In this document: piece by piece, positions 1 to 9,598 of the stretch
How the letters are laid out: each line of letters starts with the position of its first letter
Position numbering within the stretch: position 1 is the first letter of the stretch
Origin: Caulobacteraceae bacterium
Lineage (GTDB): Bacteria; Pseudomonadota; Alphaproteobacteria; Caulobacterales; Caulobacteraceae
Length of the DNA stretch: 64,000 nt
Direction: 5' to 3'
Assembly: GCA_947476325.1 (NCBI GenBank)
Contig: CANJPZ010000002.1
Location: 186,001-250,000, forward strand
Program-made: the position numbers and the translations under genes
Notes under the pieces: model-generated
Seen by the model: the letters and a program-made list of their open reading frames with translations, nothing else
Told to the model about the DNA's origin: nothing
Database searches by the model: none

Positions 1-711
1 GGCGACATGCCGCTCGACTCCCAGACCCGCCTGCTGCGCGTGCTCGACGGCGCCGAGACCGCCGTCAACCCCAAGACCGGCCAGCGTCCCAATGTGCGGA
101 TCATCGCGGCCACCAATCGCGATTTGCGGGGTCTGATCCGAGAAGGTCTTTTCCGGGAAGACCTGTTCTTCCGCCTGAACGTCGCGCCGGTTCGTCTGCC
201 GCCGCTTCGCGAGCGAACCGAAGACATCCCCGAACTGGCCCGCTCGTTCCTGCTGCGCGCCAACCGCGAGGGGCTGCCGGCCAAAACCATTGATCAGGCG
301 GCGCTGGACCGCCTCAAGACCTATGACTGGCCGGGCAACGTTCGCGAGCTCGAGAACCTGATCCGCCGAATCTGCGCGCTATATGGCGAAGACATGATCA
401 GCGCCCGGATCATAGAGCGCGAACTGACCGACCACTCGGCCCAGGCGCCGGGGCAGGAGGGGCCCGTCACTCTCTCAACCCTCGTTGAACGCTATCTGCA
501 GTCCTATTTCGCCACCCAGGCCGACGGCGTGCCGCCCATTGGTCTTTACGACCGCGTCCTGGAGGAAGTCGAAGCGCCACTTATCCGCCTGACCCTCAGC
601 GCCACGCGTGGCAATCAGGTCCGCGCCGCGGAAATTCTTGGGCTCAACCGCAACACCCTGCGCAAGAAAATCACCGATCTCGGCGTCGAAAGCATGCGCC
701 CGAAACGGTGA
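1..711 (+). CDS. ntrC: Nitrogen regulation response regulator NtrC, C-terminal part (5' end outside window)
   Basis: The frame is open from the first base, so the start and the receiver domain lie upstream of the window. What remains is the end of the AAA+ sigma-54 activator domain, with the sensor motif ATNRDL, the arginine-rich [10 protein letters not shown] stretch and the [11 protein letters not shown] helix. A Fis-type helix-turn-helix follows at the C terminus (around [13 protein letters not shown] and [10 protein letters not shown]). This is the layout of NtrC, which activates sigma-54 promoters when nitrogen is short. It is followed after 60 bp by ntrY, the usual order in alphaproteobacteria. 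The 60-bp gap holds an imperfect inverted repeat around AACTGT/ACAGTT (729-751). The identification as NtrC rather than another enhancer-binding protein rests on the neighbours. Confidence 0.9.
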   Translation, partial: GDMPLDSQTRLLRVLDGAETAVNPKTGQRPNVRIIAATNRDLRGLIREGLFREDLFFRLNVAPVRLPPLRERTEDIPELARSFLLRANREGLPAKTIDQAALDRLKTYDWPGNVRELENLIRRICALYGEDMISARIIERELTDHSAQAPGQEGPVTLSTLVERYLQSYFATQADGVPPIGLYDRVLEEVEAPLIRLTLSATRGNQVRAAEILGLNRNTLRKKITDLGVESMRPKR

Positions 712-771
712 CGTAGTTTCGCAACATAACTGTTGATATTGAGCCACAGTTGCCCCTAGGCTTCTCCCACC

Positions 772-2994
772 ATGAGTGGGGATATCGCATCGGCTTTGGA
801 TCACAGGATGCGGGCGGACCGCAGAACCAGCCGCCTGTTTGTAACCCTGTTGATCCTCGCCGCGGCCCTGGCGTCGGTCATCGTCTGGCTGGCCTCGACT
901 GGCCCCGGAGCCGAAGGGGATATCGGCGGGCCGCTGCGGCTGGTCATTACCGCCCTAGTGATCAATGGCGGCCTTATTCTGGGCCTGGCCAGTCTGGTTG
1001 GGCGACGGGTCCTGACGGTTCTGCGGTCGCAGGAAGCCGGATCACGTCTTCACCTGCACTACATGAGCCTGTTCGCCCTGGCGGCGGCGGTCCCCGCCGT
1101 GGTTGTTGCCTTCTTCTTCGGATTGCTGGTCAATCAGGGAGTCGATGGCTGGTTCTCAACACGCATTGAAACCATGGTCGGCTACTATGCCGCCATCGCA
1201 TCCCAGGTGCAGAACAACGAGCAGGAACGGATCAACGCGGCGATCGGCCCAACCAGCCGTGACCTCAACACCTATATCGCGGACCTGCGACGCGCGCCCA
1301 AGACCTATGAAATCCTGCTTAAGCAGGAAGTGGATCAGCGCGGTTTCAATTCGCTGCGAGTCATCGACGCTCATGGCGTGTTGCTGGCCCAGGCTGCCGT
1401 TCCCGGCGCCGGAGCCTACATCCCGCCGGCCTCGACCACCCTGATCGACGCCGATTCCGGTCAGGTGCCCTATGAACTCTACGAACGCGAGGATGTCGCG
1501 CGCCTGCTGTTCAAGCTGTCCGGCGAGCAGGGGGTTTACGCCCTGATCGAGGCACCCATGCCCAAGGGGTTGCTCAAAAGCCTCAAGGAATCCTCAGACG
1601 CCGTGAGTCAGTACCGTCAGGTCGCACGCGTTCGGGGCGCGGTGCAGTCGGTGTTCATGTCGATCTACGTCGAGACGGCCCTTCTGGTTCTGCTGGGCGC
1701 GGTCTGGCTGGGCATGGCCGTGGCCAACAGCATTTCCGGCCCTGTCGCCAAGCTGATCGAAGCGGCAAACAAGGTCGCGGCAGGCGATCTGAAGGCGCGC
1801 GTACCGACGGATGCCGATCTGAATGAAATCAATATTTTGTCCAGATCATTTAACAAAATGACCGACGACCTTGACCGTCAGACCAGCGCCCTGATGACGG
1901 CCGGCCAGGAGGCGGAGAACCGGCGCACCTTTATTGAAACTGTGCTTTCCGGAGTTTCGGCGGGAGTCATCGGTCTCGACCCGGACAGCAGGATCTCGGC
2001 CTTCAACAATCAGGCGTTGCGGCTGCTGGACATCAGCGAGCGCGACATCCGTGGCAAGACCCTCGCCGAAATTGCCCCGGAATTGCTGGAGGTCGCCGAT
2101 CGCGCCGCTGAATCCGGCTCGGGCGCCGAGGCTGAACTGAATGTGCTGCGCGGAACCGTGACGCGCCGTCTAAGGGTTCGCGCGGGCGGAGATGTGCGTA
2201 AAGGCTTGGTGCTGACCTTTGACGACATGACCCGGCTTGTTGCGGCCCAGCGAAACGCCGCCTGGCGCGACGTGGCCCGGCGCATTGCGCACGAAATCAA
2301 GAACCCGCTGACGCCGATCCAGCTGTCGGCCGAACGCTTGCGCCGCAAGTACCGCAAGGACGTCATGGCAGACGTCGAGACTTTCGACCGCTGCACCGAA
2401 ACCATCATCCGTCAGGTCGGGGACATCGGTCGCATGGTGGATGAATTCTCCTCTTTCGCGCGTATGCCCGCGCCCCGGATCGGCCGCTGCAACGCCAATG
2501 ATCTGCTGGGCGAGGCGGTTTTCGCCCGTCGTGTGGCCAATCCTGATATCGACATCACGATCATCGGTGATCTGGGCGATGACCCGGTCATTCAGTGTGA
2601 CGATCGAATGGTCGCCCAGGCCCTGACCAATATTCTCAAGAATGCCTCGGAAGCGGTTTTGGCTCGGGTTCAGGACGAACCTGGCCACAAGGGTCGCATA
2701 AAAGCCTGCGTTCGGCGTCAGGGCGACTTGGTAGTGTTTGAAATTGAGGACAACGGTGTCGGCCTGCCTGAAGAAGGCCGCGACCGCCTGATCGAGCCCT
2801 ACGTCACGACCCGCGAAAAAGGAACCGGCCTCGGTCTGGCGATCGTCGGCCGTATTCTTGAAGACCACGGCGGGTCCCTGACCCTGACCGACGCAAGGGA
2901 TGGAAAGGGCGCTCTCGTCGTCCTGACCCTTCCTCAGGACGAAACGCCCCGTACGGGGGAAACCCCGACACCAATCCACATAGAGCAAGTGTGA
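772..2994 (+). CDS. ntrY: Nitrogen regulation sensor histidine kinase NtrY
   Basis: This 740-residue membrane sensor kinase starts with hydrophobic segments near residues 20-100 that flank a periplasmic stretch. A further transmembrane segment near 300 leads into a HAMP linker (about 310-370). A PAS domain follows (about 385-490), then a HisKA domain with the phospho-acceptor His near residue 507 in ARRIAHEIKNPLTP. The HATPase domain carries the N box (NILKNASEAV) and the GTGLGLAIV G box. NtrY phosphorylates NtrX, encoded 7 bp downstream. The length and domain order fit NtrY well. The gene lies in the ntrC-ntrY-ntrX run and is probably co-transcribed with ntrX and dat. Confidence 0.93.
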   Translation: MSGDIASALDHRMRADRRTSRLFVTLLILAAALASVIVWLASTGPGAEGDIGGPLRLVITALVINGGLILGLASLVGRRVLTVLRSQEAGSRLHLHYMSLFALAAAVPAVVVAFFFGLLVNQGVDGWFSTRIETMVGYYAAIASQVQNNEQERINAAIGPTSRDLNTYIADLRRAPKTYEILLKQEVDQRGFNSLRVIDAHGVLLAQAAVPGAGAYIPPASTTLIDADSGQVPYELYEREDVARLLFKLSGEQGVYALIEAPMPKGLLKSLKESSDAVSQYRQVARVRGAVQSVFMSIYVETALLVLLGAVWLGMAVANSISGPVAKLIEAANKVAAGDLKARVPTDADLNEINILSRSFNKMTDDLDRQTSALMTAGQEAENRRTFIETVLSGVSAGVIGLDPDSRISAFNNQALRLLDISERDIRGKTLAEIAPELLEVADRAAESGSGAEAELNVLRGTVTRRLRVRAGGDVRKGLVLTFDDMTRLVAAQRNAAWRDVARRIAHEIKNPLTPIQLSAERLRRKYRKDVMADVETFDRCTETIIRQVGDIGRMVDEFSSFARMPAPRIGRCNANDLLGEAVFARRVANPDIDITIIGDLGDDPVIQCDDRMVAQALTNILKNASEAVLARVQDEPGHKGRIKACVRRQGDLVVFEIEDNGVGLPEEGRDRLIEPYVTTREKGTGLGLAIVGRILEDHGGSLTLTDARDGKGALVVLTLPQDETPRTGETPTPIHIEQV

Positions 2995-3001
2995 GGACTT
3001 A

Positions 3002-4381
3002 ATGGCCGCCGACATTCTTGTGGTCGATGACGAGGCCGACATCCGCGATCTGGTCGCGGGTATCCTGTCGGATGAGAACTACAATGTACGCGTCGCCGCC
3101 AATTCGGAGACGGCGCTGGCGGCCATCCGCGCTCGCAAGCCTAACCTAGTTGTCCTAGACATCTGGATGCAGGGCGGGGGAATGGACGGTCTGGCCCTGC
3201 TGGACCTGCTGAAATCCCTCGATCCGGATTTGCCGGTTCTGATGATTTCCGGTCACGCCAATATCGAGACCGCCGTCGCGGCCATCAAGCGCGGCGCCTA
3301 CGACTTCCTCGAAAAACCGTTCAAGTCCGACCGCCTGCTGTTGCTCGTCGCCCGCGCCCTCGAGGCGGCCAATCTCAAGCGTGAGAACAGGCACCTGCGC
3401 CGCAAGGCCATCACACCTGACGGCTTTATCGGCCGCTCGCAGGCCGCCCAGCACCTGCGCCAGCTGATCGCCAAGGTCGCGCCGGCCAACAGTCGCGTGC
3501 TGATTAGCGGTCCGCCCGGCTCGGGCAAGGAACTGGTCGCCCGCCTGATTCACGAATCCAGCCAGCGTTCCGGCGGCGAGTTCGTTGCCATCGGCGCGGC
3601 CAGTATGGCTTCAGGCCGGGTCGAGACTGAACTGTTCGGCGAGGAAGGTGAGGGCGGCAAGCCCCATAAGGTTGGGGTCTTCGAACGCGCCCACGGCGGC
3701 ACGCTCTATATCGACGAGGTCGCCGACATGCCGCGCGAAACGCAAGGCCGCATCCTGAGGGTGCTGGTCGAACAGCGCTTCCGCCGCGTCGGCGGCGACC
3801 AGGACGTCCAGGTAGATGTGCGGGTAATGTCGTCTACGGCCCGCGACCTGACCGCAGAGATCGCGGCGGGTCGTTTCCGCGAAGACCTGTTTCACCGTCT
3901 GAACGTCGTGCCGGTGCATGTGCCCGGCCTGGCCGAGCGGCGCGAAGACATCCCCGAGATCGCTGACTACTACATCGAGCGGATCAGCGAGGCCCATAGC
4001 CTTCCCCGGCGGACCCTTGCCGACGATGCGGTCATCGCCCTGCAGGTCACCGAATGGCCCGGCAATGTGCGCCAACTGCGCAACAACATCGAACGCATGC
4101 TGATCCTGGTCTCCGGAGATCCGTCTGAACCGGTCACTGCCATGATGCTGCCGACCGAAACCGTCAGCGAACAAGGCGCCGCCAACAGCCGCAAGATCAT
4201 TTCCCTGCCTTTGCGCGAGGCGCGCGAAATGTTCGAACGCGAATACCTCAACGTCCAGATCGTGCGCTTCGGCGGCAATATTTCGCGCACCGCCAGTTTC
4301 ATCGGCATGGAACGCTCGGCCCTGCACCGCAAGCTCAAGTCCCTGGGCGTTGGAACCCGCGAGGAGCTTGAGGTCGAGTGA
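3002..4381 (+). CDS. ntrX: Nitrogen regulation response regulator NtrX
   Basis: The 459-residue protein has an N-terminal receiver domain (VVDDEADI acidic pocket, phospho-acceptor Asp53 in VVLDIWMQ, conserved Lys in FLEKPFK). A central AAA+ domain with Walker A GPPGSGKE (near residue 168) and a C-terminal Fis-type helix-turn-helix (ISRTASFIGMERSALHRKL) follow. The GAFTGA loop that contacts sigma-54 is absent: where it is expected, after ETELFG, the sequence reads EEGEGGKPHKVG. Lack of GAFTGA is known in NtrX-type regulators and suggests it need not act with sigma-54. The start follows the ntrY stop by 7 bp, and the stop overlaps the start of the next gene by 4 bp. Confidence 0.92.
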   Translation: MAADILVVDDEADIRDLVAGILSDENYNVRVAANSETALAAIRARKPNLVVLDIWMQGGGMDGLALLDLLKSLDPDLPVLMISGHANIETAVAAIKRGAYDFLEKPFKSDRLLLLVARALEAANLKRENRHLRRKAITPDGFIGRSQAAQHLRQLIAKVAPANSRVLISGPPGSGKELVARLIHESSQRSGGEFVAIGAASMASGRVETELFGEEGEGGKPHKVGVFERAHGGTLYIDEVADMPRETQGRILRVLVEQRFRRVGGDQDVQVDVRVMSSTARDLTAEIAAGRFREDLFHRLNVVPVHVPGLAERREDIPEIADYYIERISEAHSLPRRTLADDAVIALQVTEWPGNVRQLRNNIERMLILVSGDPSEPVTAMMLPTETVSEQGAANSRKIISLPLREAREMFEREYLNVQIVRFGGNISRTASFIGMERSALHRKLKSLGVGTREELEVE

Positions 4382-5241
4382 GCCGGATCGCCTACGTCAA
4401 CGGACGCTACGTTCCGCAGCCTCACGCCGTGGTTCACATCGAAGACCGCGGCTACCAGCTGGCCGACGGCGTCTATGAGGTCTGGGCCGTATTCGGCGGC
4501 AGGCTGGCCGACTCCGAAGGCCACTTCGCCCGCCTGGGCCGCTCGCTCTCGGAACTGAGGATCACGCCGCCCATGACCCGGCAGGCCCTCGAGGTGGTCA
4601 TCCACCAGGTCCTGCGCCGTAACCGCGTGCGCGACGGCCTGGTCTACCTGCAAGTCACACGCGGAACCGCGCCCCGCGACCACGCCTTTCCCGATCCGGC
4701 CGTACCGCCTTCCCTGGTCGTCTCGGCCAAGAGCACGGACCGGGCCGCGGCCGAGGTCAAGGCCGCCAAGGGTATCCGGGTCATCACCACACCTGAAAAC
4801 CGGTGGGGCCGCTGCGATATCAAGACCGTGGGCCTGCTGCCCAATGTCCTGGCCCGTCAGGCAGCGAAGGAGGCTGGCGCCTACGAAGCCTGGTTCGTCG
4901 ATGCGGGCGGCCTGGTGACCGAAGGCGCCGCGTCCAACGCCTGGATCGTCGATGCGCAGGGAACCCTGCGCACCCGTGACCTGACCGCCAATATCCTGCG
5001 TGGCGTCACCCGCTCGACCCTGATGGACGTGATCAAGACCAGCAACCTCAAAGTCGAGGAGCGCGCCTTCACGCCTGACGAGGTCAGGACCGCCCGCGAA
5101 GCCTTCATCACCGGGGCAGGGGCTCTGGTCATGCCGGTGACCCACATCGACGGCGTGGCGATCGGCGGCGGCAAGCCCGGTTCCGTCACTTTAGGGCTAC
5201 GGTCAGACTATATTGCACGTGCGAAGGCCCGTTACGGTTGA
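4378..5241 (+). CDS. dat: D-amino-acid aminotransferase, class IV PLP enzyme
   Basis: The 287-residue product belongs to the class IV fold of PLP aminotransferases. The probable PLP lysine is Lys149 in [15 protein letters not shown], followed by the phosphate-binding signature [12 protein letters not shown] (about 180-191). The RCDIK-LLPNVLA form is typical of D-alanine aminotransferase rather than of branched-chain aminotransferase or aminodeoxychorismate lyase. D-alanine transaminases make or recycle D-glutamate and D-alanine for the cell wall. The GTG start overlaps the ntrX stop (GTGA), which argues for translational coupling. Substrate specificity cannot be proved from motifs alone. Confidence 0.85.
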   Translation: MSRIAYVNGRYVPQPHAVVHIEDRGYQLADGVYEVWAVFGGRLADSEGHFARLGRSLSELRITPPMTRQALEVVIHQVLRRNRVRDGLVYLQVTRGTAPRDHAFPDPAVPPSLVVSAKSTDRAAAEVKAAKGIRVITTPENRWGRCDIKTVGLLPNVLARQAAKEAGAYEAWFVDAGGLVTEGAASNAWIVDAQGTLRTRDLTANILRGVTRSTLMDVIKTSNLKVEERAFTPDEVRTAREAFITGAGALVMPVTHIDGVAIGGGKPGSVTLGLRSDYIARAKARYG

Positions 5242-5249
5242 ACCTTCGC
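5221..5249 (+). other. Inverted repeat across the dat stop codon
   Basis: GCGAAGG at 5221-5227 is repeated inverted as CCTTCGC at 5243-5249, enclosing the dat stop codon. A second small stem (GGAGG 5279-5283 with CCTCC 5292-5296) lies in the 82-bp gap before hfq. No T-run follows, so neither is a clear intrinsic terminator. They could act as an RNA structure in the hfq leader. Confidence 0.35.
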
Positions 5250-5323
5250 CAAGGGGGACTACATTGCCTCTCGTGTGTGGAGGTGTTTTGGCCTCCGGTT
5301 CAAAAAGAGAGGCTCAAAGCCCG

Positions 5324-5578
5324 ATGCCCGCCAACGAAAAAAAACAAAACCTGCAGGACACCTTCCTCAACAGCGTCCGCAAGACCAAGACCCCGCTCAC
5401 CATCTTCCTCGTCAATGGCGTGAAGCTGCAGGGCGTAGTCAGCTGGTTTGACAATTTCTGCGTGCTGCTGCGCCGCGATGGCCAGTCGCAGCTGGTCTAC
5501 AAGCACGCCATTTCGACCATCATGCCGGCTCATCCCGTCCAGCTCTATGAGCCCGGCGAGGAAGACGAGGAAGATTGA
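5324..5578 (+). CDS. hfq: RNA-binding protein Hfq
   Basis: This 84-residue Hfq is a hexameric Sm-like RNA chaperone that pairs small RNAs with mRNAs. Both Sm motifs are visible: Sm1 with [11 protein letters not shown] and [14 protein letters not shown], and Sm2 with the hallmark YKHAISTI. The [13 protein letters not shown] loop lies between them. The acidic tail EPGEEDEED is typical of alphaproteobacterial Hfq. The ATG at 5324 has the purine-rich AGAGAGG about 11 bases upstream and gives the expected N terminus [12 protein letters not shown]; upstream in-frame starts would add an unrelated extension. It overlaps the TTG start of hflX. Confidence 0.96.
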   Translation: MPANEKKQNLQDTFLNSVRKTKTPLTIFLVNGVKLQGVVSWFDNFCVLLRRDGQSQLVYKHAISTIMPAHPVQLYEPGEEDEED

Positions 5579-6879
5579 GTAAACCCTCCGTAGACCGCAG
5601 GCCGCCCCAGGAGACCGCGCTCGTCATTCATCCGGTTCGGGCCGGCGCTTCAGCGCGCGATCCAAGGGCGCGACTGCTTGAGGCCGTCGGCCTGGCCCAG
5701 GCGCTCGATCTGCTGGTTGTAGAGACCGTGCTTGCACCCCTGCGCGCCAGCACGCCTGCCACCCTGTTTGGCAAGGGCAAGGTCGAAGAGATGCATGAAC
5801 TGGCCGAGGCGCACTGCGTCTCGGTGGTGGTCGTCGACGACGCCCTGACGCCTGTCCAGCAGCGCAATCTGGAGAAGGCCTGGGAGGTCAAGGTGATCGA
5901 CCGCACCGGCCTGATCCTCGAGATCTTCGCTCGCCGCGCCCGCACACGGGAAGGCAAGCTGCAGGTAGAACTGGCCCGGCTGGGTTATGAGAAATCCCGC
6001 CTTGTCCGCACCTGGACCCACCTGGAGCGCCAGCGCGGCGGCTTTGGCGTCATGGGTGGCCCCGGCGAGACCCAGATCGAAACTGACCGTCGCCTGCTCG
6101 CCGACAAGATCATCAAGCTGAAAAAGGAGCTGGAAGAGGTGCGACGCACCCGCACCCTGCACCGGACCCAGCGCAAGAAGACGCCTTTCCCGACCATCGC
6201 CCTGGTCGGTTACACCAACGCCGGCAAGTCGACCCTGTTCAACCGCCTGACCCACTCCCAGGTCGAGGCCCGCGACATGCTGTTCGCCACCCTCGATCCC
6301 ACCTTGCGCGAAATCGGGTTGCCGGACGGCCGCCCGGCCATCCTGTCGGACACTGTCGGATTCATCTCCGACCTGCCCCACGAACTGGTGGAGGCCTTCC
6401 GCGCCACCCTGGAAGAGGTGCAGGAGGCCGACATCGTCCTGCATGTGCGCGACATCGCTTCGCCCCAGTCAGCGGCCGAGGCCGGCGATGTTGAAACCGT
6501 CCTGACCCAGCTGAACTGCAGCCGCGAGGATGGCCGCACGATCATCGAGGTCTGGAACAAGATCGATCTTTTGCCGCCCGAAGAGGCTGGCCTGACCAAG
6601 GCTCGGGCCCTTCGCTCAGACGGTGCGGCTGTCGCCCTGTCAGCGGTGACCGGGGAGGGGGTTCCGGAGCTGCTGACCCTGCTCGCCAATCTGGTCGACG
6701 AAGGCCCGCCGCTGATGATCCATCTGGCCGCCCAGGACGGCGAGGCGATCGCCTGGCTCTACCGCAATGGCCGGGTCATCGAGCGCGCTGACAGCGACGA
6801 GGGCGTCGAGCTGGCGGTCCGCATGGACCGTCAGGCCGTGGGCCGGTTCGAACAGCGGTGGCCAGGCGCGCTTTCCTGA
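5575..6879 (+). CDS. hflX: Ribosome-associated GTPase HflX
   Basis: The 434-residue protein has an N-terminal HflX domain, a coiled-coil-like linker ([16 protein letters not shown], about 180-196) and a GTPase domain. The domain shows G1 GYTNAGKST (about 212-220), G3 DTVGF and G4 NKID. The stretch [19 protein letters not shown] is the HflX signature. HflX binds and splits stalled ribosomes, especially under stress. The start is TTG at 5575, inside ATTGA at the end of hfq, so the two genes are translationally coupled. hfq-hflX linkage is widespread in proteobacteria. Confidence 0.95.
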   Translation: MSKPSVDRRPPQETALVIHPVRAGASARDPRARLLEAVGLAQALDLLVVETVLAPLRASTPATLFGKGKVEEMHELAEAHCVSVVVVDDALTPVQQRNLEKAWEVKVIDRTGLILEIFARRARTREGKLQVELARLGYEKSRLVRTWTHLERQRGGFGVMGGPGETQIETDRRLLADKIIKLKKELEEVRRTRTLHRTQRKKTPFPTIALVGYTNAGKSTLFNRLTHSQVEARDMLFATLDPTLREIGLPDGRPAILSDTVGFISDLPHELVEAFRATLEEVQEADIVLHVRDIASPQSAAEAGDVETVLTQLNCSREDGRTIIEVWNKIDLLPPEEAGLTKARALRSDGAAVALSAVTGEGVPELLTLLANLVDEGPPLMIHLAAQDGEAIAWLYRNGRVIERADSDEGVELAVRMDRQAVGRFEQRWPGALS

Positions 6880-6950
6880 GCCCGTGCCGTTGCTTATTGC
6901 GGCGCAAACCTATATCTTCCTTGCCTCCCCACCTCCCTTTGAGAGTGTTC

Positions 6951-7310
6951 ATGGCCCGCGTCACCGTCGAAGATTGCGTCGAAAAAGTCCCCAACCGCTT
7001 CAGCCTCGTGCTGATGGCCGCCCACCGGGCGCGCGCGATTTCCGCCGGCTCGGCGATTCTCGTCGACCGCGACAACGACAAGAACCCGGTTGTGGCCCTG
7101 CGCGAAGTGGCCGAGGACATGCTCGATCCGGAAGCCGTACGCGAAGGCCTGATCGCCTCGCTGCAACGCGTCGATGAGCGTTCGGAAGCCGAGGAAGAAG
7201 CCGAGACCCTGGCCCTGATCGCCGACCCGACGCACCTGCAGATGAGCGAGCTGGAACTGGTTCGCGCCCTGCAGAGCGACCGTGACGGCGGCCAAGAGGA
7301 ACGGTACTGA
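6951..7310 (+). CDS. rpoZ: RNA polymerase omega subunit RpoZ
   Basis: The 119-residue product begins [17 protein letters not shown] and continues with [15 protein letters not shown], the conserved core of omega, which helps assemble the RNA polymerase beta' subunit. The acidic C-terminal extension ([14 protein letters not shown]) is common in alphaproteobacteria. ATG at 6951 is preceded by GAGAG at 6941-6945. The rpoZ-spoT order, with a 71-bp gap here, is conserved in many proteobacteria and couples omega to the stringent-response enzyme. Confidence 0.95.
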   Translation: MARVTVEDCVEKVPNRFSLVLMAAHRARAISAGSAILVDRDNDKNPVVALREVAEDMLDPEAVREGLIASLQRVDERSEAEEEAETLALIADPTHLQMSELELVRALQSDRDGGQEERY

Positions 7311-7381
7311 GCCCGCGGGCTCAAAACCCCCTCCGCCCAACGGCGGCAAACGACGCCGCCCCGCTTGTCGCCCCGAGTATT

Positions 7382-9598
7382 GTGTCCACGCCAGATCCCG
7401 CGATCGCCAAACCTGCGCCCGTCCGCCGTGCGGTCATGCGCCAGTACGAGCTCATCGAGCGGGTCAAGGCCTATGACCCGACCGCCGACGAAGACCTTCT
7501 GAACCGCGCCTATGTCTATGCCGTCAAAATGCACGGCGCCCAGACCCGCGCCTCGGGCGACCCCTATTTCGCCCACCCCATCGAAGTCGCCGGCATCCTT
7601 ACCGACTACAAACTCGACACCGCCAGCATCGTCACCGCCCTGCTGCACGACGTCATCGAAGACACCGTCGCCAGCCGCGAGGACATCGAAAAGCGCTTCG
7701 GCGCCGAGATCGCCGAGCTGGTCGAGGGCGTCACCAAGCTGTCCAAACTGGAACTGGCCTCGGAACACGCCCGCCAGACCGAGGACTTGCGCCGGTTCAT
7801 CCTGGCGATTTCAAAGGATGTGCGCGTCCTGCTGGTCAAGCTGGCCGACCGGCTGCACAACATGCGCACATTGCAGCACATCAAGGCGCCGGCCAAACGC
7901 GAGCGAATCGCCCGCGAAACCCTCGACATCTACGCCCCGCTCGCCCGCTCCATCGGCATGCACCTCATCTGTGAAGAGCTTGAGGAACTGGCCTTCCAGC
8001 ACCTCAATCCCCGCGCCCGCGACGCCATCATCCGCCGGCTCGACAAGTTGCGGGCCGAGCAGGGCGGGGCGACCCGCGCCGTCTCTGACGAAATCGCCCA
8101 TGTGCTGGAAGCGGCCGGCATCCAGGTCGAGGTCGAGGGCCGCGAAAAGCATCCCTATTCGATCTGGCGAAAGCTGCAGCGCAAGTCGATCGGCTTTGCC
8201 CAGCTGTCCGACATCTACGCCTTCCGCGTCATAGTTCCCAGCGACGGTGACTGCTACCGTGCACTGGGCATCGTCCACCAGGAATGGCCGGCGCTGCCGG
8301 GCCGCTTCAAGGACTACATCTCGACGCCCAAGCGCAACAACTACCGCTCGCTGCACACCACGGTGATCGGCCCGCGTAATCTGCGCATCGAACTGCAGAT
8401 CCGCACCGAGGTGATGGACCGGGTCGCCGAAGAAGGCGTCGCCGCGCACTGGGCCTACAAGGACCAGACCTACGGCTTCGACGCTGACGCCGCGGCCAAG
8501 GCCGGCGGGCGCGATCCCATGGCCAATATCCGCCAGCTCGTTCAGATGATCGAGCAGGGCGACATCGACGAGCTGGTGGAAAACACCAAGCTTGAGATGT
8601 TCCTCGACCAGGCCTTCGTCTTCACGCCCAAGGGCAAGCTGATCAGCCTGCCGCGCGGCGCCCTGCCTCTGGATTTCGCCTACGCCCTGCACACCAACAT
8701 CGGCGACACCATGGTCGGCGTGAAGATCAACGGCGAACTTCGGCCGCTGCGCACGCCTCTGGTCAATGGAGACGTCGTCGAAGTGATCCGCGGCGCCAAG
8801 CCGATCGTCCCGTCTGACTGGGAAAACCTGACCGTGACGGGCCGCGCCCGCTCGGCCATCCGCCGCCACTTGCGCCATGCCGAGCGCGAAGAGTTCGTGC
8901 GCCTGGGCCGAGCCTCGGTCGACCAGACGTTCGAGCGGGTTCGCCGCACGCGGGACGAGGTTTCCTTGCGGCCCGCCCTGGAGCGGTTCGCGGTGCATGG
9001 CGAAGAGGAACTGTTCGAAGCCGTAGGTCGCGGGCGTGTGTCCCCCCGGGCGGTGCTCGAAACCGTATTCCCGGCGCTGAAAGCCTCAGAGATCGACGCG
9101 GCCGAGATGCGCGAGCCCCTGGAAGGCCGCCGGGCCGCAGGTCTGTTCGTGCGCGGCGGCGGCGTCCACTCGGGGACGGAGCTGCGTTTTGGAGCCTGCT
9201 GCAATCCGGTGCCCGGCGACCGCATCGTCGGCATCGAGGAACAGGGCAAGGCGGGCCTGACCGTCCACACGATCGACTGCCCGAACCTGGAAGCTTACGA
9301 GGCCGAGCAAAAAGCCTGGCACGACCTGCACTGGACGCCCCAGGCCGCGCGCGGCGCCACCTCTCACGCGCGACTGACCGCCACCATCCGCAATGCGCCG
9401 GGCGTACTGGGCCAGACCTGCACCATCGTCGGCGAGATGGGCGGCAACATCCTCAATCTGGACATGCGCAAGACCCACCAGGATTTCTTCGAGGTCGAGT
9501 TCGATATCGAGGTCAAGGACGCCCGCCACCTGACGACCATCGCGGCGGCCTTGCGGGCCTGCCCCAGCGTCGAGGACGTGGACCGGACGCGGGGCTAG
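7382..9598 (+). CDS. spoT: Bifunctional (p)ppGpp synthetase/hydrolase (Rel/SpoT type)
   Basis: The 738-residue enzyme has an HD hydrolase domain with His65 (YFAHPIEVA) and the HD pair 89-90 in LLHDVIEDT. A RelA/SpoT synthetase domain follows (FKDYISTPKRNNYRSLHTT, about 310-330, and EIQIRT-like LQIRTEVMD). TGS (LPLDFAYALHTNIGD) and C-terminal ACT domains complete it. Both active sites look complete, as expected for the single long RSH of alphaproteobacteria, which makes and degrades (p)ppGpp. The GTG at 7382 is taken as start; ATG at 7436 is an alternative. Its stop codon overlaps that of the convergent cysA by 4 bp. Confidence 0.95.
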   Translation: MSTPDPAIAKPAPVRRAVMRQYELIERVKAYDPTADEDLLNRAYVYAVKMHGAQTRASGDPYFAHPIEVAGILTDYKLDTASIVTALLHDVIEDTVASREDIEKRFGAEIAELVEGVTKLSKLELASEHARQTEDLRRFILAISKDVRVLLVKLADRLHNMRTLQHIKAPAKRERIARETLDIYAPLARSIGMHLICEELEELAFQHLNPRARDAIIRRLDKLRAEQGGATRAVSDEIAHVLEAAGIQVEVEGREKHPYSIWRKLQRKSIGFAQLSDIYAFRVIVPSDGDCYRALGIVHQEWPALPGRFKDYISTPKRNNYRSLHTTVIGPRNLRIELQIRTEVMDRVAEEGVAAHWAYKDQTYGFDADAAAKAGGRDPMANIRQLVQMIEQGDIDELVENTKLEMFLDQAFVFTPKGKLISLPRGALPLDFAYALHTNIGDTMVGVKINGELRPLRTPLVNGDVVEVIRGAKPIVPSDWENLTVTGRARSAIRRHLRHAEREEFVRLGRASVDQTFERVRRTRDEVSLRPALERFAVHGEEELFEAVGRGRVSPRAVLETVFPALKASEIDAAEMREPLEGRRAAGLFVRGGGVHSGTELRFGACCNPVPGDRIVGIEEQGKAGLTVHTIDCPNLEAYEAEQKAWHDLHWTPQAARGATSHARLTATIRNAPGVLGQTCTIVGEMGGNILNLDMRKTHQDFFEVEFDIEVKDARHLTTIAAALRACPSVEDVDRTRG

